Assembly: GCA_902761735.1 (NCBI GenBank)
Contig: CACWLL010000011.1
Location: forward strand, 35,201-99,200
Origin: an uncultured bacterium
GTDB taxonomy: Bacteria > Cyanobacteriota > Vampirovibrionia > Gastranaerophilales > Gastranaerophilaceae
Direction of reading: 5' to 3'
DNA length: 64,000 bases
Shown here: in pieces, positions 28,438 to 38,139 of the stretch
Layout: each line of letters starts with the position of its first letter
Position numbering within the stretch: the first letter of the stretch is position 1
Notes under the pieces: model-generated
The model's input: only the letters and a program-made list of their open reading frames with translations
The model's database searches: none
What the model was told of the DNA's origin: nothing
Translations under genes and position numbers: made by a program

Positions 28438-29646
28438 TTATTCTCTAAACATTTCAATATATGCACTAAACTCGTCAACCCGTTCTGAAATATTTTGTTT
28501 GCAACTTTTCAATTCTGTTGTTACCAATTTTTCATTTTTTAATTTTGATTTACCAAATAATGCCGGAGTTTTATAATTTGCAATAAAAATCTCTTTAAAA
28601 TGGTTTAAACAATCTCTATCCTTATTATTTATCAATATGATATCATCACACAAATTCATATATAATTCACCAAGTTCACACTTTGCCTGAGAAATATTTC
28701 CTTTAAATATTTGTGATTCACACATATCAAGCTTGTGTAAAACAGCTTTATATATACTTAAAAGATTTTGTTTTTTCGTGATTAGTTTACTTTTAAAATA
28801 TTCAATTGTTTGTTTATAACCATTTTCTATCAATTCTAATCTTTTTTCTTCCGAAACGTTGAAATCTATAATATTTAAGTCACCTGTATCAATTGTAATG
28901 TAGTCATAGTTATCACGGCATCCATATATTTTTGTAAGGAACTTTGTTCCAGTACTTGTTGCATAACTGTATATTGCATTTGCGTACTCTATTGCATTAT
29001 GGTCATTTCCTTGGAAATCACCTTCCAATCTGAACTCAACAATTCTTTCATCATCAGGCTGCAAATTCTTCGATAAACTCCACATCGGGGCACTTTTTTG
29101 CAAATCCCCATCTACCAGAACTCTGTTATTATATTCAACGGGTTTCATAAGTCCAGGCATACCACTTGAAATTCTCACGGCTTTCGCAATTTCAAAATCA
29201 GACGTTTCTGCCTTTGAAAACTCTTTACATTCAAAATTTGACAGGTCAGTAGTTATTATCACAAGATTTTTCTCGATATCCCCAAATGTAACCGCCCTAT
29301 GGGTACCTTTTTTGTAACTTTCACCGTAATATTTCTTTTCAATAAGTTCTCTCATCCAATCCAAGAAAACTTCACCTTTACTTAATGCAAATTGAGAGCC
29401 TATACCGATTTGAATATCTCTGAATAAGTCATAATTTACCTTTAAAAAGATATTTTTTATCTCATCAGAGGTGTATCCGACAGCAACCAATGCCGCAAAC
29501 ACTGCGCCTACTGATGAACCCGCAAGGGTATTAAATTCTATATTTAATTCTTCTATTGCCTTGAAAGTTCCGCTGTATGCAATTCCTCTAACAGCGCCGC
29601 CTCCAAATAAAAGAGTATATTTTAAATGCGTATTATCATCGCTCAT
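28438..29646 (-). CDS. Patatin-like phospholipase
   Basis: A 402-residue probable lipid acyl hydrolase. The N-terminal patatin domain has the oxyanion motif GGGAVRG (15-21), the nucleophile elbow GSSVG with Ser45, and a DGD version of the DG[GA] catalytic aspartate motif (VDGDLQ). A C-terminal helical extension of about 130 residues is not part of the catalytic fold. I placed the start at MSDDNTH; an upstream ATG at 29688 overlaps the preceding gene and would prepend 14 non-conserved residues. The protein has no signal peptide and is probably cytoplasmic or secreted by another route. Confidence 0.85.
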   Translation of the reverse strand: MSDDNTHLKYTLLFGGGAVRGIAYSGTFKAIEELNIEFNTLAGSSVGAVFAALVAVGYTSDEIKNIFLKVNYDLFRDIQIGIGSQFALSKGEVFLDWMRELIEKKYYGESYKKGTHRAVTFGDIEKNLVIITTDLSNFECKEFSKAETSDFEIAKAVRISSGMPGLMKPVEYNNRVLVDGDLQKSAPMWSLSKNLQPDDERIVEFRLEGDFQGNDHNAIEYANAIYSYATSTGTKFLTKIYGCRDNYDYITIDTGDLNIIDFNVSEEKRLELIENGYKQTIEYFKSKLITKKQNLLSIYKAVLHKLDMCESQIFKGNISQAKCELGELYMNLCDDIILINNKDRDCLNHFKEIFIANYKTPALFGKSKLKNEKLVTTELKSCKQNISERVDEFSAYIEMFRE

Positions 29647-29665
29647 ACAGGTATTATATAACAAC

Positions 29666-31171
29666 TTAAAATTTGATGGATGTATCAAATAGAGTATTTT
29701 TATACTTATCTATACTATTATCCGGTGCGGTATAAAAATTTTTCTTATTTTCTGTTCTTATAAATACTCCATAATTTTCTGTTTCGTATATATTTGACCA
29801 TTCTGACATTTCATTTAGTTTTTCATATATAGGATAATAATTCTCTATAATTAAAATATCCGGCGGATATTTTTTGAGTACATCATCCCATCCTTCATTT
29901 ACCAAATAAAATTTCTTTAATAAAGGAACCATCTCATCATAATATACTTCTTCATACCTTCCGTCCATGAATATTTTATTATGCGGATATAATTTGTAAG
30001 AAACAAAACTGCCTAAACCAAAATTTACAAGAATGTTTCCTTTTATGTCATTTATTTTTATAAACTCAACTTCTCTGTGCGGGTATTGCCTTGCGCCAAC
30101 AGGTAATTCGTATTGTTTTAATAATAAACCTGCAAATGAAATTATTATCACAAGAATAAGAACTGCTCGCTCCGTATATTTTGGTAAAAATTTTTCTATG
30201 TAAATCTTAAAATCCTCATAACAATATGCACATGCGGAAATCACAAAAAACGGCAAAAGTTTTATGTGCTGAATTGCAAGAATAAGAGTAACAAATAAAA
30301 CTATAAACTTAGCTTTATCAATGCTCCTCCAACTCTGAATGATTGAATTTGCGTTCTTTTTATATAAATGACAACCCTCAAGTCCAAGTATCATTATCAA
30401 AAATATCTTAAACGGGATCTGGTTATATAATTGATGTTTAGAAAACAACCCCCACCACTCTGCAACATCAGGTCTTTCCATTGTATTTGCCATAAGCAAA
30501 AATTTGATATAATCAACCCCCCAAGGGTTTATTAATAAACTAAGACACGACAAACTACCCGCAAATAAATAATGTCTTACCGGCTTTTTATCCCACAAAT
30601 CTGCTAAGAAATACATTCCTATTAATCCCAACCCTGCAACGACACCACCGTGAAGGTTGTTCCAGATAACCGTTAATATCGGAAGAATATATATTAATTT
30701 TTGCTTTCCTCGCTTCACTGATTCCAATATATAAAGGAATATTGTAAAAAATAAAAAACTAAAAAGATGACACCTAATCGGATTTCCAAAATTAGAATGT
30801 AATGCGATTATCGGAAATACCCAAAACAACATATTATAAGGGTTGTCCGCACCTCTTAGTTTTACAATTTTTGTTGTAAAAAATATTATAAAAAATAAAA
30901 TTGCTGTCTGTAAAAGAATAAGGCTATATCCGCCAAAATATTTCAAAAAGAAATAAAAAACGACTCCGGAGCCGTATTCGTGATCCCACCATGTGTGCGT
31001 AGGGGTATAAGATAAAAAATCCTCCTTTAACACGGTATGACCATCAACGACACCCATACCGGCAATTAATCTTGCCCACAAATCGAAATCAAAACCTTGG
31101 ACATTCGCACTTATTATAAAAACCAATATTAGTACGGTTATAAAAAATAATAATGGATACAATTTTTTCAT
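29666..31171 (-). CDS. Polytopic membrane protein, glycosyltransferase-39-like layout
   Basis: A membrane protein of about 501 residues starting MKKLYPLLFF. It has around ten hydrophobic helices, followed by a soluble C-terminal domain of about 130 residues that begins near INDIKGNILVNFGLGSFV. An early luminal-type loop with DFDLWARLIAGMGV and TPTHTWWDHEYGSG resembles the first loop of dolichol-type (GT39/GT83/oligosaccharyl) sugar transferases, where an acidic residue is catalytic. I therefore suggest a lipid-linked sugar transferase, with low certainty. The ATG at 31171 was chosen because a further upstream ATG falls inside the terminator hairpin of the previous gene. Confidence 0.7.
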   Translation of the reverse strand: MKKLYPLLFFITVLILVFIISANVQGFDFDLWARLIAGMGVVDGHTVLKEDFLSYTPTHTWWDHEYGSGVVFYFFLKYFGGYSLILLQTAILFFIIFFTTKIVKLRGADNPYNMLFWVFPIIALHSNFGNPIRCHLFSFLFFTIFLYILESVKRGKQKLIYILPILTVIWNNLHGGVVAGLGLIGMYFLADLWDKKPVRHYLFAGSLSCLSLLINPWGVDYIKFLLMANTMERPDVAEWWGLFSKHQLYNQIPFKIFLIMILGLEGCHLYKKNANSIIQSWRSIDKAKFIVLFVTLILAIQHIKLLPFFVISACAYCYEDFKIYIEKFLPKYTERAVLILVIIISFAGLLLKQYELPVGARQYPHREVEFIKINDIKGNILVNFGLGSFVSYKLYPHNKIFMDGRYEEVYYDEMVPLLKKFYLVNEGWDDVLKKYPPDILIIENYYPIYEKLNEMSEWSNIYETENYGVFIRTENKKNFYTAPDNSIDKYKNTLFDTSIKF

Positions 31172-31202
31172 ATCACAATTATACAATAAATAATTATAAT
31201 AA

Positions 31203-31234
31203 AAAACTCTGAACAATCAATGTTCAGAGTTTTT
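31203..31234 (-). terminator. Terminator of the HEAT-repeat gene
   Basis: A stem of ten or more pairs (ACTCTGAACA / TGTTCAGAGT) with a 5-base loop and flanking A- and T-runs lies right after the minus-strand stop at 31254. Confidence 0.85.
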
Positions 31235-31253
31235 CTAATTATTAAAAATCTGA

Positions 31254-31538
31254 CTAAGCAGCCATTTCACCTTTTATTTCTCTGATTAAATATTCTGCTA
31301 CCCATTCAAAATCTTTATTATCGTGAGCAGCTCTTTCAAGATACTTAATAGAAGCATCCCCAATTCTAATCAAAGTCATTGCTACAACACCACGTTTAAT
31401 TCCTCTAACAACTTGTAATTGGTCAACTAATTGAGGAACAATCGCAGAGCCACAATTTACCAATGTATTTTCTAATTCATTTTTTGTTGTATTATCTGCA
31501 TTTTCTAATTTTGTAAGAATTTCATTAACTGTTTCCAT
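31254..31538 (-). CDS. Small HEAT-repeat-like protein
   Basis: A 94-residue all-helical protein. The central part (NTLVNCGSAIVPQLVDQLQ, GIKRGVVAMTLIRIGDASIKYLERA) has the spacing of one or two HEAT or PBS-lyase-type repeats, found in cyanobacterial scaffold and phycobilin-lyase-related proteins. A GGAGA site precedes the ATG. It is a single-gene unit ended by a strong terminator, which suggests it is independently and perhaps well expressed. The partner is unknown. Confidence 0.75.
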   Translation of the reverse strand: METVNEILTKLENADNTTKNELENTLVNCGSAIVPQLVDQLQVVRGIKRGVVAMTLIRIGDASIKYLERAAHDNKDFEWVAEYLIREIKGEMAA

Positions 31539-31650
31539 GTTTAATCTCCAATATTTCTAATCTATGTTTACATTATAATGCAAAATTTACTTAATATCGG
31601 ATTTCCTTACATAATCTTTATATCGTATAAAGAAAAAATTTTATAAATCA

Positions 31651-31676
31651 AAAGCGCCTGTTTATACAGACGCTTT
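31651..31676 (-). terminator. Terminator of glgP
   Basis: An imperfect stem (AAAGCGCCTG / CAGACGCTTT, one mismatch) with loop TTTATA lies 28 bases after the glgP stop. T-rich sequence follows on the minus strand. Confidence 0.7.
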
Positions 31677-31703
31677 TCGTGTTTATTTAATGTTTTATTT
31701 CAC

Positions 31704-33395
31704 CTATTTTATGTTAGAGAATGTCCAAGCATCAAACGTTGGCGCTTCAGAAATTTTCATTTCTTTTCTTTCTTCTCCGGCCGTTGAATCATTGTGCGCA
31801 ATTGGTTTATATAATCTGTTATAATATTCAATTACCATACGGTCAGAATTGAAATAAGCCTCAGATGTTCTGATAGCCTGACGCATCAATCGAGCCCATT
31901 CTTCCTTATTATCATAGTATGTAGGGATAATTTCTTTTTCAATAATATTCATTACACACTCATGGTCTTTCCAATGTCTGTCTTCCCAAGGCATTTCAGT
32001 ATCAAGCTCAGGATATTCAACAGTATAACCGTTAATTCCGTGGAAAGTCCCTTCAACAGTCCACCCGTCATAAATTGAAAGGTGAAGAGTACCGTTCATA
32101 TTTGCAGACATGCCGGAAGTACCTGAAGCCTCAAACGGTCTTAACGGAGTGTTTAACCATATATCAGAACCACGTTTCAACATACCTGATAACTGAAGTT
32201 CATAACCAGGAAGAACTACTACATTATGCATACTGTGAGATCTGTTTAATAATTTGTTAAACATTTCCTTACCCATTACATCATCAGGATGGAATTTACC
32301 TGCGAAAATAATCTGAACTTTATCTTCATTAAGCAATTTTGTAATTCTGTCTTTGTCCATCAATATTAACCACGCACGTTTATAATCAGCAAATCTTCTT
32401 GCCCAAGTGATAGTTAATACATCAGGATTGAATCTCTTACCTGCAACATTCGCAACATAATCAAACAATTCAACTTTCATTTGACGTTTTACATCAAGCA
32501 AATCTTGAGGTGTTTTTGCGTACTTAATTCTGTCATCCTGCCAATAATGAAGATTAACAGCGTTTGTAATTGCTCTAATAGGGCATCTGCCTTCAACCCA
32601 TTCCCACATATTATTGGAAACAAGCCCATGAAGCTGTGATACCGCATTTGCCAATCTGCTCATTCTTAACGCAGCAACTGTTAACGAGAAGTTTTCACCT
32701 CCGAGAGAAACTGCCGTCTCTCTGCTTGCGCCAGAGAAGAATCCGCCTTCCATTAAGGTATCAACCCAATGAACTTCATTACCTGCCGCAACAGGGGTAT
32801 GAGTTGTAAATACAGTATGGCGTTTAACTTCATCAATATCACCGTTATATATTCTTAACAATTCGAACGCAGCCGGCAATGCATGACCCTCATTCATATG
32901 AATAACATCAAAGTTATAATTTGCTGCCTGTAATATTCTTACACCTGCTACACCCAAAACAGTTTCTTGAGCAATTCTGATTTTTTCATTTCCATCATAT
33001 AATTTATGAGAAATACTTCTTGCCCAATCGCTATTACCTTCAATATCAGTTGTTAAAAGATAAACCGGACACGTGCCGAATAATTCCGGTTTCACCAAAT
33101 ATGCTTTTACTTTAACTTTTTCGCCAAATATATCAACCTCTGTTGATAAGTTTGGATCCGTTAAAAAGTCATAATATTTTCTTATATATGCAACCTCAAC
33201 CTGACCATCATGAGCGATTCGTTGATCATAATACCCGTATGACCATAACATAGTGACACCGACCATAGGCATTTGCAAATACCCGGCAGACAACATATGA
33301 GAACCTGCCAAAAATCCCAAACCGCCTGAGTATGTCTTTAAAGATTGATCTATCGCAATTTCCATTGAGAAATATGCTACATTAGGTAGTGACAT
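31704..33395 (-). CDS. glgP: Alpha-glucan (glycogen) phosphorylase, short GT35 form
   Basis: The enzyme releases glucose-1-phosphate from alpha-1,4-glucans with a pyridoxal phosphate cofactor. At 563 residues it is the short form (EC 2.4.1.1-like alpha-glucan family phosphorylase), not the 800-residue E. coli type. Family features include VAYFSMEIAIDQSLKTYSGGLGFLAG at the start, HMNEGHALPA, TTHTPVAAGNEV, the WARRFADYKR region, and EASGTSGMSANMNG, which lies in the PLP/glucan site. An AAAGGG site precedes the ATG. The 33396-33609 gap holds only the leader region and a short ACCCC/GGGGT hairpin. Confidence 0.92.
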   Translation of the reverse strand: MSLPNVAYFSMEIAIDQSLKTYSGGLGFLAGSHMLSAGYLQMPMVGVTMLWSYGYYDQRIAHDGQVEVAYIRKYYDFLTDPNLSTEVDIFGEKVKVKAYLVKPELFGTCPVYLLTTDIEGNSDWARSISHKLYDGNEKIRIAQETVLGVAGVRILQAANYNFDVIHMNEGHALPAAFELLRIYNGDIDEVKRHTVFTTHTPVAAGNEVHWVDTLMEGGFFSGASRETAVSLGGENFSLTVAALRMSRLANAVSQLHGLVSNNMWEWVEGRCPIRAITNAVNLHYWQDDRIKYAKTPQDLLDVKRQMKVELFDYVANVAGKRFNPDVLTITWARRFADYKRAWLILMDKDRITKLLNEDKVQIIFAGKFHPDDVMGKEMFNKLLNRSHSMHNVVVLPGYELQLSGMLKRGSDIWLNTPLRPFEASGTSGMSANMNGTLHLSIYDGWTVEGTFHGINGYTVEYPELDTEMPWEDRHWKDHECVMNIIEKEIIPTYYDNKEEWARLMRQAIRTSEAYFNSDRMVIEYYNRLYKPIAHNDSTAGEERKEMKISEAPTFDAWTFSNIK

Positions 33396-33609
33396 AGTAT
33401 ACCCTTTCTTCTTTTACTACATTTAACTATCATCACCCCTATTGGGGTTATACCATATAATATCATAAATTCATTACTTTTAAAAGTATTTGATTGTAAA
33501 ATAGTGACTAATACTTAAGAATTAGTTATATATGGCTAATTTCAAGTTTACATAAGTTAATAATTAGCTTAAAGCACCCAATTACAAGCAATTTGTTTTA
33601 GCTTAATTA

Positions 33610-34845
33610 TCATTTTTGCAGTTTTTCCAAAAATTTTCTTAAAGCTATTTTGACATGCGAATAATTTAGACCGCCTTGCATATATGCAACATACGGCTCT
33701 CTCATCGGGCCATCGGCAGACAGTTCTATGGTTGAGCCTTCAATAAAAGTTCCGCCGGCCATTATAACTTCGTCTTCATATCCAGGAATGTGCTCGGGAA
33801 TAGGGGTCACGTACCCGTTTATCGGAGACAAAGACTGTATTGTCCTACAAAATTCTTCCAATGGTTCCGGTTTTCCAAACGTTATATTTTGTATAATATC
33901 GGTACGTTTTTCATAATATTTAGGAGAGGAATCATAGCCGATTTCATCAAATATTTTTGATGCAAGAATTGCACCTTTTACTGCATCCGACACAACTGAC
34001 GGAGCCATAAACAAACCTTGAAATATCAATCTGTGCTGATTAAACATTGCCCCGCCCTCTGAGCCGATTCCGGGTGCCGTAAGTCTTGAGGCTGCACGTT
34101 CAACATAAATCTCTTTACCTGCAATATATCCGCCGGCTTCTACAATACCACCGCCGGGATTTTTTATAAGAGAACCGCCTATTAAATCCGCACCAACTTC
34201 TGTTGGTTCTCTGTCCTCAACAAATTCCCCGTAACAATTATCCACAAAGCATATGCATTGAGGATTCTTGGATTTTACGATATTACAAATCTTACCAATT
34301 TCTTCAACCGTAAGAGATTTTCTCGTAGAATATCCTTTTGAACGTTGGATTAAAACCATATTAACAGAAGAATCGATTTTATTTTCTATACCCTCATAAT
34401 CAACGGACATGTCTTTTGTAAGCGGAATTTCTTCATACAAAACGCCATTACCGATTAAAGATGCCCGTCTTGTTTCTTCATCACCCATTGTTCCTATAAC
34501 TTCTTGCATAGTATCATACGGGGTCCCTACAACGGAAACAAGCTTGTCCCCGCAACGCAAATTACCAAACAAAGCACATGCTAATGTATGTGTACCTGAG
34601 GCAAAATGAATTCTTACCAAAGCCTTTTCTGTCTTGAATACCTGAGCAAAAACATTATCCAAAACCTCTCGTCCTAAATCATCATGTCCATATCCTGATA
34701 CGGTATAAAAATGTTCTGGCGCTACTCTATTGTCAATAAAAGCCTGCAAAACTTTTTCCTGATTATAATCACGAATTTTTTCTACCGTCTTAAATTGTTC
34801 AACTAAACTTTCTTCAGCTTTTTCTATAATTTCAATGCTATTCAT
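33610..34845 (-). CDS. Methionine gamma-lyase family / aluminium-resistance PLP enzyme
   Basis: A 411-residue fold-type I PLP enzyme of the cystathionine beta-lyase-like 'aluminum resistance protein' group, common in cyanobacteria and Firmicutes. Visible are the substrate and cofactor regions GYGHDDLGREVLDNVFAQVF and HFASGTHTLACALFG. The cofactor aspartate lies in CFVDNCYGEF, and the lysine motif is GGSLIKNPGGGI with Lys228. The C-terminus GGLNYSHVKIALRKFLEKL is typical. It probably cleaves a sulfur amino acid; the true substrate is unproven. An AGAGGA site supports the start. Confidence 0.88.
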   Translation of the reverse strand: MNSIEIIEKAEESLVEQFKTVEKIRDYNQEKVLQAFIDNRVAPEHFYTVSGYGHDDLGREVLDNVFAQVFKTEKALVRIHFASGTHTLACALFGNLRCGDKLVSVVGTPYDTMQEVIGTMGDEETRRASLIGNGVLYEEIPLTKDMSVDYEGIENKIDSSVNMVLIQRSKGYSTRKSLTVEEIGKICNIVKSKNPQCICFVDNCYGEFVEDREPTEVGADLIGGSLIKNPGGGIVEAGGYIAGKEIYVERAASRLTAPGIGSEGGAMFNQHRLIFQGLFMAPSVVSDAVKGAILASKIFDEIGYDSSPKYYEKRTDIIQNITFGKPEPLEEFCRTIQSLSPINGYVTPIPEHIPGYEDEVIMAGGTFIEGSTIELSADGPMREPYVAYMQGGLNYSHVKIALRKFLEKLQK

Positions 34846-34906
34846 AAAATCCTCTATAGTATAAATCTTAACATTAATATATTTTAAATAAATCGACAGG
34901 TCAATA

Positions 34907-34935
34907 TTGACATTTAAAAGTGTATTTACTACAAT
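34907..34935 (+). promoter_or_regulatory. Near-consensus sigma70-type promoter
   Basis: TTGACA (34907-34912), a 17-base spacer and TACAAT (34930-34935) precede the ATG at 34973. This is the best classical promoter in the chromosomal part. It also shows that an upstream in-frame TTG at 34907 is not the start codon, since it lies inside the -35 box. Confidence 0.8.
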
Positions 34936-34972
34936 TATTACAAAATATACATTTTGGATAGGGATAGAAAAT

Positions 34973-35398
34973 ATGTCAATTAAAATTTACCCATATATAA
35001 AATCAAAAATAAGTCCGTTGTCAGACTATATAAAACGCGACTTATCTCAAACAAAAAGTTACTATAGCCAACATTATAAACATGGCAAATTCCTTGGACA
35101 AAGGCGAGCTTTAAGTAATGGACACGGTCGAAGCGTAGGGATAATCACAGGTGCAGCATTGGGTTTCGGACATGCAATAACTCACGTTAGAGGAAAAGAT
35201 GTTACCCCTCTTGCGGGTTTGGCATTATTTTCATTCACAAATCCTATTATAGGAATGGGATTAGTAGGATATGTTTTGGGCAAATCCGTAAACGCTGCAG
35301 CTTCCGGTTTTGTAAAAGGCATAAAAAGAGCTGTTGGCGAATGTCTGCCTAAGACTCTACATAGCGGTTTACCAACAGATTTATTTGGGCATAAATAA
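34973..35398 (+). CDS. Hypothetical protein with Gly-rich hydrophobic C-terminal half
   Basis: A 141-residue protein. The first 60 residues are basic and hydrophilic. From about residue 65 onward come two Gly/Ala-rich hydrophobic stretches (IITGAALGFGHAI and LAGLALFSFTNPIIGMGLVGYVLG), which could be short membrane hairpins. There is no known family. It is driven by a strong promoter, and the start at 34973 follows a purine-rich site. It is the last chromosomal gene before tRNA-Phe. Confidence 0.65.
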   Translation: MSIKIYPYIKSKISPLSDYIKRDLSQTKSYYSQHYKHGKFLGQRRALSNGHGRSVGIITGAALGFGHAITHVRGKDVTPLAGLALFSFTNPIIGMGLVGYVLGKSVNAAASGFVKGIKRAVGECLPKTLHSGLPTDLFGHK

Positions 35399-35401
35399 AT
35401 C

Positions 35402-35429
35402 TTGACTTTAAATTTTTAGCACGTAGTAT
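35402..35429 (+). promoter_or_regulatory. Likely promoter of tRNA-Phe
   Basis: TTGACT (35402-35407) and TAGTAT (35424-35429) are 16 bases apart and lie about 40 bases before the tRNA. Confidence 0.5.
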
Positions 35430-35469
35430 AGAAAATGTGGCTTGTGAGAGCCAAACAAAATAAAAATTT

Positions 35470-35545
35470 GCCGCGATAGCTCAGTCGGTAGAGCAGGGGA
35501 CTGAAAATCCCCGTGTCGGTGGTTCGATTCCGCCTCGCGGCACCA
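35470..35545 (+). tRNA. tRNA-Phe (GAA)
   Basis: A complete cloverleaf. The acceptor stem GCCGCGA pairs with TCGCGGC, the D-arm contains AGCTCAGTCGGTAGAGC, the anticodon arm GGGGA-CTGAAAA-TCCCC gives GAA, and the T-arm contains GGTTCGATTCC. The CCA end is encoded (543-545 of the 35-kb block). A terminator follows directly. The mobile DNA begins downstream, making this tRNA a plausible landmark for insertion. Confidence 0.97.
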
Positions 35546-35552
35546 CTTTAAG

Positions 35553-35579
35553 AAATAGCCAGTTTATGGCTATTTTTTT
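35553..35579 (+). terminator. Terminator of tRNA-Phe
   Basis: The 9-bp stem AAATAGCCA / TGGCTATTT, with loop GTTTA, is followed by a T-run. Confidence 0.88.
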
Positions 35580-35637
35580 ATTTATGTATTTGTTAGTCCG
35601 TGTATTTTTTCACCTCAGTGTATCTGTACGCCTAATA

Positions 35638-35972
35638 TGATTATTTTTAGTTAAATCGCCTGTGTGTAAAGGTTTGACGGTTGGAAGTAACCAACAAATA
35701 ATCATTTCAACAGTCCGAAAAGTCCTTTTTTAGAACCAATAAGTCTAATGTATTTATAGTCCCATTTGGATTATTACAGACAGTTTGATTATTTTGGCTG
35801 AAAGTCGCTCGTAGTCGCAATATAGGTGGTCGGAATTTTGACGATTTGGCAATAATCAAACTGGACTTTAACGGACTTTGTTTGGACATACTTTCCAAAA
35901 ATTCCGCTCCTGAAAATTTGCACTATGCCGGCATTTAGTCGTGGTTTGATTATTTCAGACAGTTTGATTATT
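35638..35972. repeat. Cluster of seven TGATTATT-type motifs: probable transposase-binding end
   Basis: The octamer TGATTATT occurs at 35638, 35786, 35947 and 35965 (plus) and inverted at 35697 and 35851, with a one-mismatch copy GGATTATT at 35768. Two of the sites form a larger duplicated unit in which TTTG(G)ATTATT-x-CAGACAG precedes a second TTTGATTATT (about 35766-35798 and 35944-35977). The unit is about 180 bp apart. Clustered, mixed-orientation repeats ahead of a transposase gene are typical of Mu-, Tn7- and Tn5053-type ends. This accounts for most of the 35580-36136 gap; I see no gene there. Confidence 0.65.
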
Positions 35973-36136
35973 TCGGCAAGTCCGTTTTCGACCGTTTTGA
36001 AAAATTTACCAAAAAATCGGGGAAAATGTGTCCGACAATTTTTGAGAAAATTAAAAAAATTAATTGATACGAAACAGACACAATGCTCGGAAGTCGTGTT
36101 CCAATGCTATGCCTTAAGAGGTAAAGTTGTTGTGCC

Positions 36137-38137
36137 ATGAATAATAATGACTTATATATTAATATAAAGGATATCGCAGAGGCTAAGGGTTTAACCTCAA
36201 CCCGATCTATTCGATTAAAATTAAACAGTCCTGAAAACGGATATATTTCAAGAGAGGTTAAGGTTAATGGTGGCACGAGTTATGAAATATTATTTTCAAG
36301 TTTAGAACCTGAAACTCAAAAACTATTATTAGAAAGCGGCAAAAAATCGACTGCACTTATTCCGATGAATTATCAGCCGGCACAGTTTGTTTCTGATAGT
36401 GCGAAATTAACAGCTAACTTCAGAACCAACATTGTTGTGGCTTTGCAAAAATTAAGAAAGAAATACCCGACTAAAAAGGAAGCTGATTCCGTATTTTTAG
36501 ATTTATATAATTCAGGATTATATTTGCCCAAAGCATATAAATTTATCGGATCAATTTCAATCGGAACTTTGCACCGTTGGGTTCAGGCTTTTGAAAAACA
36601 TGAGTCGGCAGAATGTTTACAGCCAAAATATAAATGGACTCGTCAAGGGGAATATAATTCAATATTAAATGATGAAATGAAACATATTTTACTGACATTT
36701 TTATTACATCCGAGTCAGTATAATTATGGTAAAGCAATTAAACTAACAAAAGAAATATTAAAAAAACGAGGCTATGAATGTCTTCCCTGTGATTTATCTT
36801 TCAAAAGATATGCGGAACATTTTAGAAAAAATAATTATGCAGAGTGGGTTTTGAGACGTGAGGGTATGAAAGCATATCACGATAAAGTTGAACCTTATAT
36901 TGAAAGAGATATAGATAAAATTGAAGTTGGAGATATAATCGTGGCAGATGGTCATGTTCTCAATTTCCAAGTAATAAATCCGTTTACAGGACATCCGACA
37001 AGAGCAACTCTTGTCGGATTTTTAGATTGGAAATCTACGGCATTAATCGGTTATGAAATAATGATGACTGAAAGCACACAATGTATTGCATCAGCTCTGC
37101 GTAATGCAATATTAAATTTGGGAATGATTCCGAAGGTCGTTTATCAAGATAACGGAAAAGCATTTAAGTCTCGGTTCTTCCAAAATTGCGACTTTGAGGA
37201 GGATGGCTTTAACGGAGTGTATGCTAATCTTAACATCCACTCCGTTTTTGCTAAACCTTACAATGCACGAGCAAAAGTCATTGAGAGATTTTTTAAAGAG
37301 TTTCAAGAAGAATTGGAAAAAGGTATGCCGAGCTACATTGGAACTTCAATTGAAGATAAGCCGGCGTGGTTAAAACGAGGGGAACACTTGCACCAAGAAT
37401 GGCATAAACGATTAACTAATAATCATATTCCGACAGTTCAGGAAGCAATTAAATATATTAATAGTTGGTTAGAATTACACAACTCTCAACCCTGCCCGAA
37501 TAATAGAAATATGACAATCAAAGAGATGTTAAATTCAGTTCAAAAGCAGGACATACCCGTTCAAGTTTTGGATGATTTAATGATGAAAACCGAAACAAGA
37601 ACTATTAATAAACATGGAATTACATTCTTAAAAATGCATTACAGGAGCGATTCTATTATAGGGATCAGGGACAAAGTTAATATCCGCTACAGTTTATTTG
37701 ACCTGTCAAAGATTTATGTTTATTCCACCAAAGGGGAATTTTTATGCGTTGCTCACAGAGTTCAGAAAGTACACCCGATGGCTCGTGTTCTCGGAACTGT
37801 TAAGGATATGGAAGAATACAAACGACAATATATTCACCAACAAAAATTAAAAAATAAATTAATTAAACAAGTTAAAAAGACATTTCCGAAAGAGGAATTG
37901 CAAGTTTTGGAAATAGAGCCTGAACCGATTTATGAAATAGAAGAATTTGAACAACCAAAACCGACTCGTGAACGTAAATTAACAGCTCGTGAAAAGCAAA
38001 TGCAACGACCAATTTTTCAAAGTGATTTTGAAAAATACGAATGGTTAATTCAAAACGGTTGTACAAATACTGAAGATAGAAAATGGATTGCTGATTATAT
38101 CAGAAGTGATGAATATAGAGAAATATATGGAGATTAA
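36137..38137 (+). CDS. Mu/TniA-type DDE transposase (first module)
   Basis: A 666-residue rve-fold transposase. Residues 1-60 look like a MuA/TniA N-terminal winged DNA-binding domain (DLYINIKDIAEAKGLTSTRSIRLKL), followed by further HTH regions. The catalytic core has Asp271 in VADGH, Asp338 in YQDNGKAFKS and Glu383 in IERFFKEF, all intact. A MuA-like beta-barrel and a lysine-rich C-tail, which would contact the ATPase, follow. It is the first of a three-gene unit, two bases before the ATPase gene. It differs clearly from the second transposase at 40022. It probably binds the TGATTATT cluster upstream. Confidence 0.9.
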   Translation: MNNNDLYINIKDIAEAKGLTSTRSIRLKLNSPENGYISREVKVNGGTSYEILFSSLEPETQKLLLESGKKSTALIPMNYQPAQFVSDSAKLTANFRTNIVVALQKLRKKYPTKKEADSVFLDLYNSGLYLPKAYKFIGSISIGTLHRWVQAFEKHESAECLQPKYKWTRQGEYNSILNDEMKHILLTFLLHPSQYNYGKAIKLTKEILKKRGYECLPCDLSFKRYAEHFRKNNYAEWVLRREGMKAYHDKVEPYIERDIDKIEVGDIIVADGHVLNFQVINPFTGHPTRATLVGFLDWKSTALIGYEIMMTESTQCIASALRNAILNLGMIPKVVYQDNGKAFKSRFFQNCDFEEDGFNGVYANLNIHSVFAKPYNARAKVIERFFKEFQEELEKGMPSYIGTSIEDKPAWLKRGEHLHQEWHKRLTNNHIPTVQEAIKYINSWLELHNSQPCPNNRNMTIKEMLNSVQKQDIPVQVLDDLMMKTETRTINKHGITFLKMHYRSDSIIGIRDKVNIRYSLFDLSKIYVYSTKGEFLCVAHRVQKVHPMARVLGTVKDMEEYKRQYIHQQKLKNKLIKQVKKTFPKEELQVLEIEPEPIYEIEEFEQPKPTRERKLTAREKQMQRPIFQSDFEKYEWLIQNGCTNTEDRKWIADYIRSDEYREIYGD

Positions 38138-38139
38138 CT

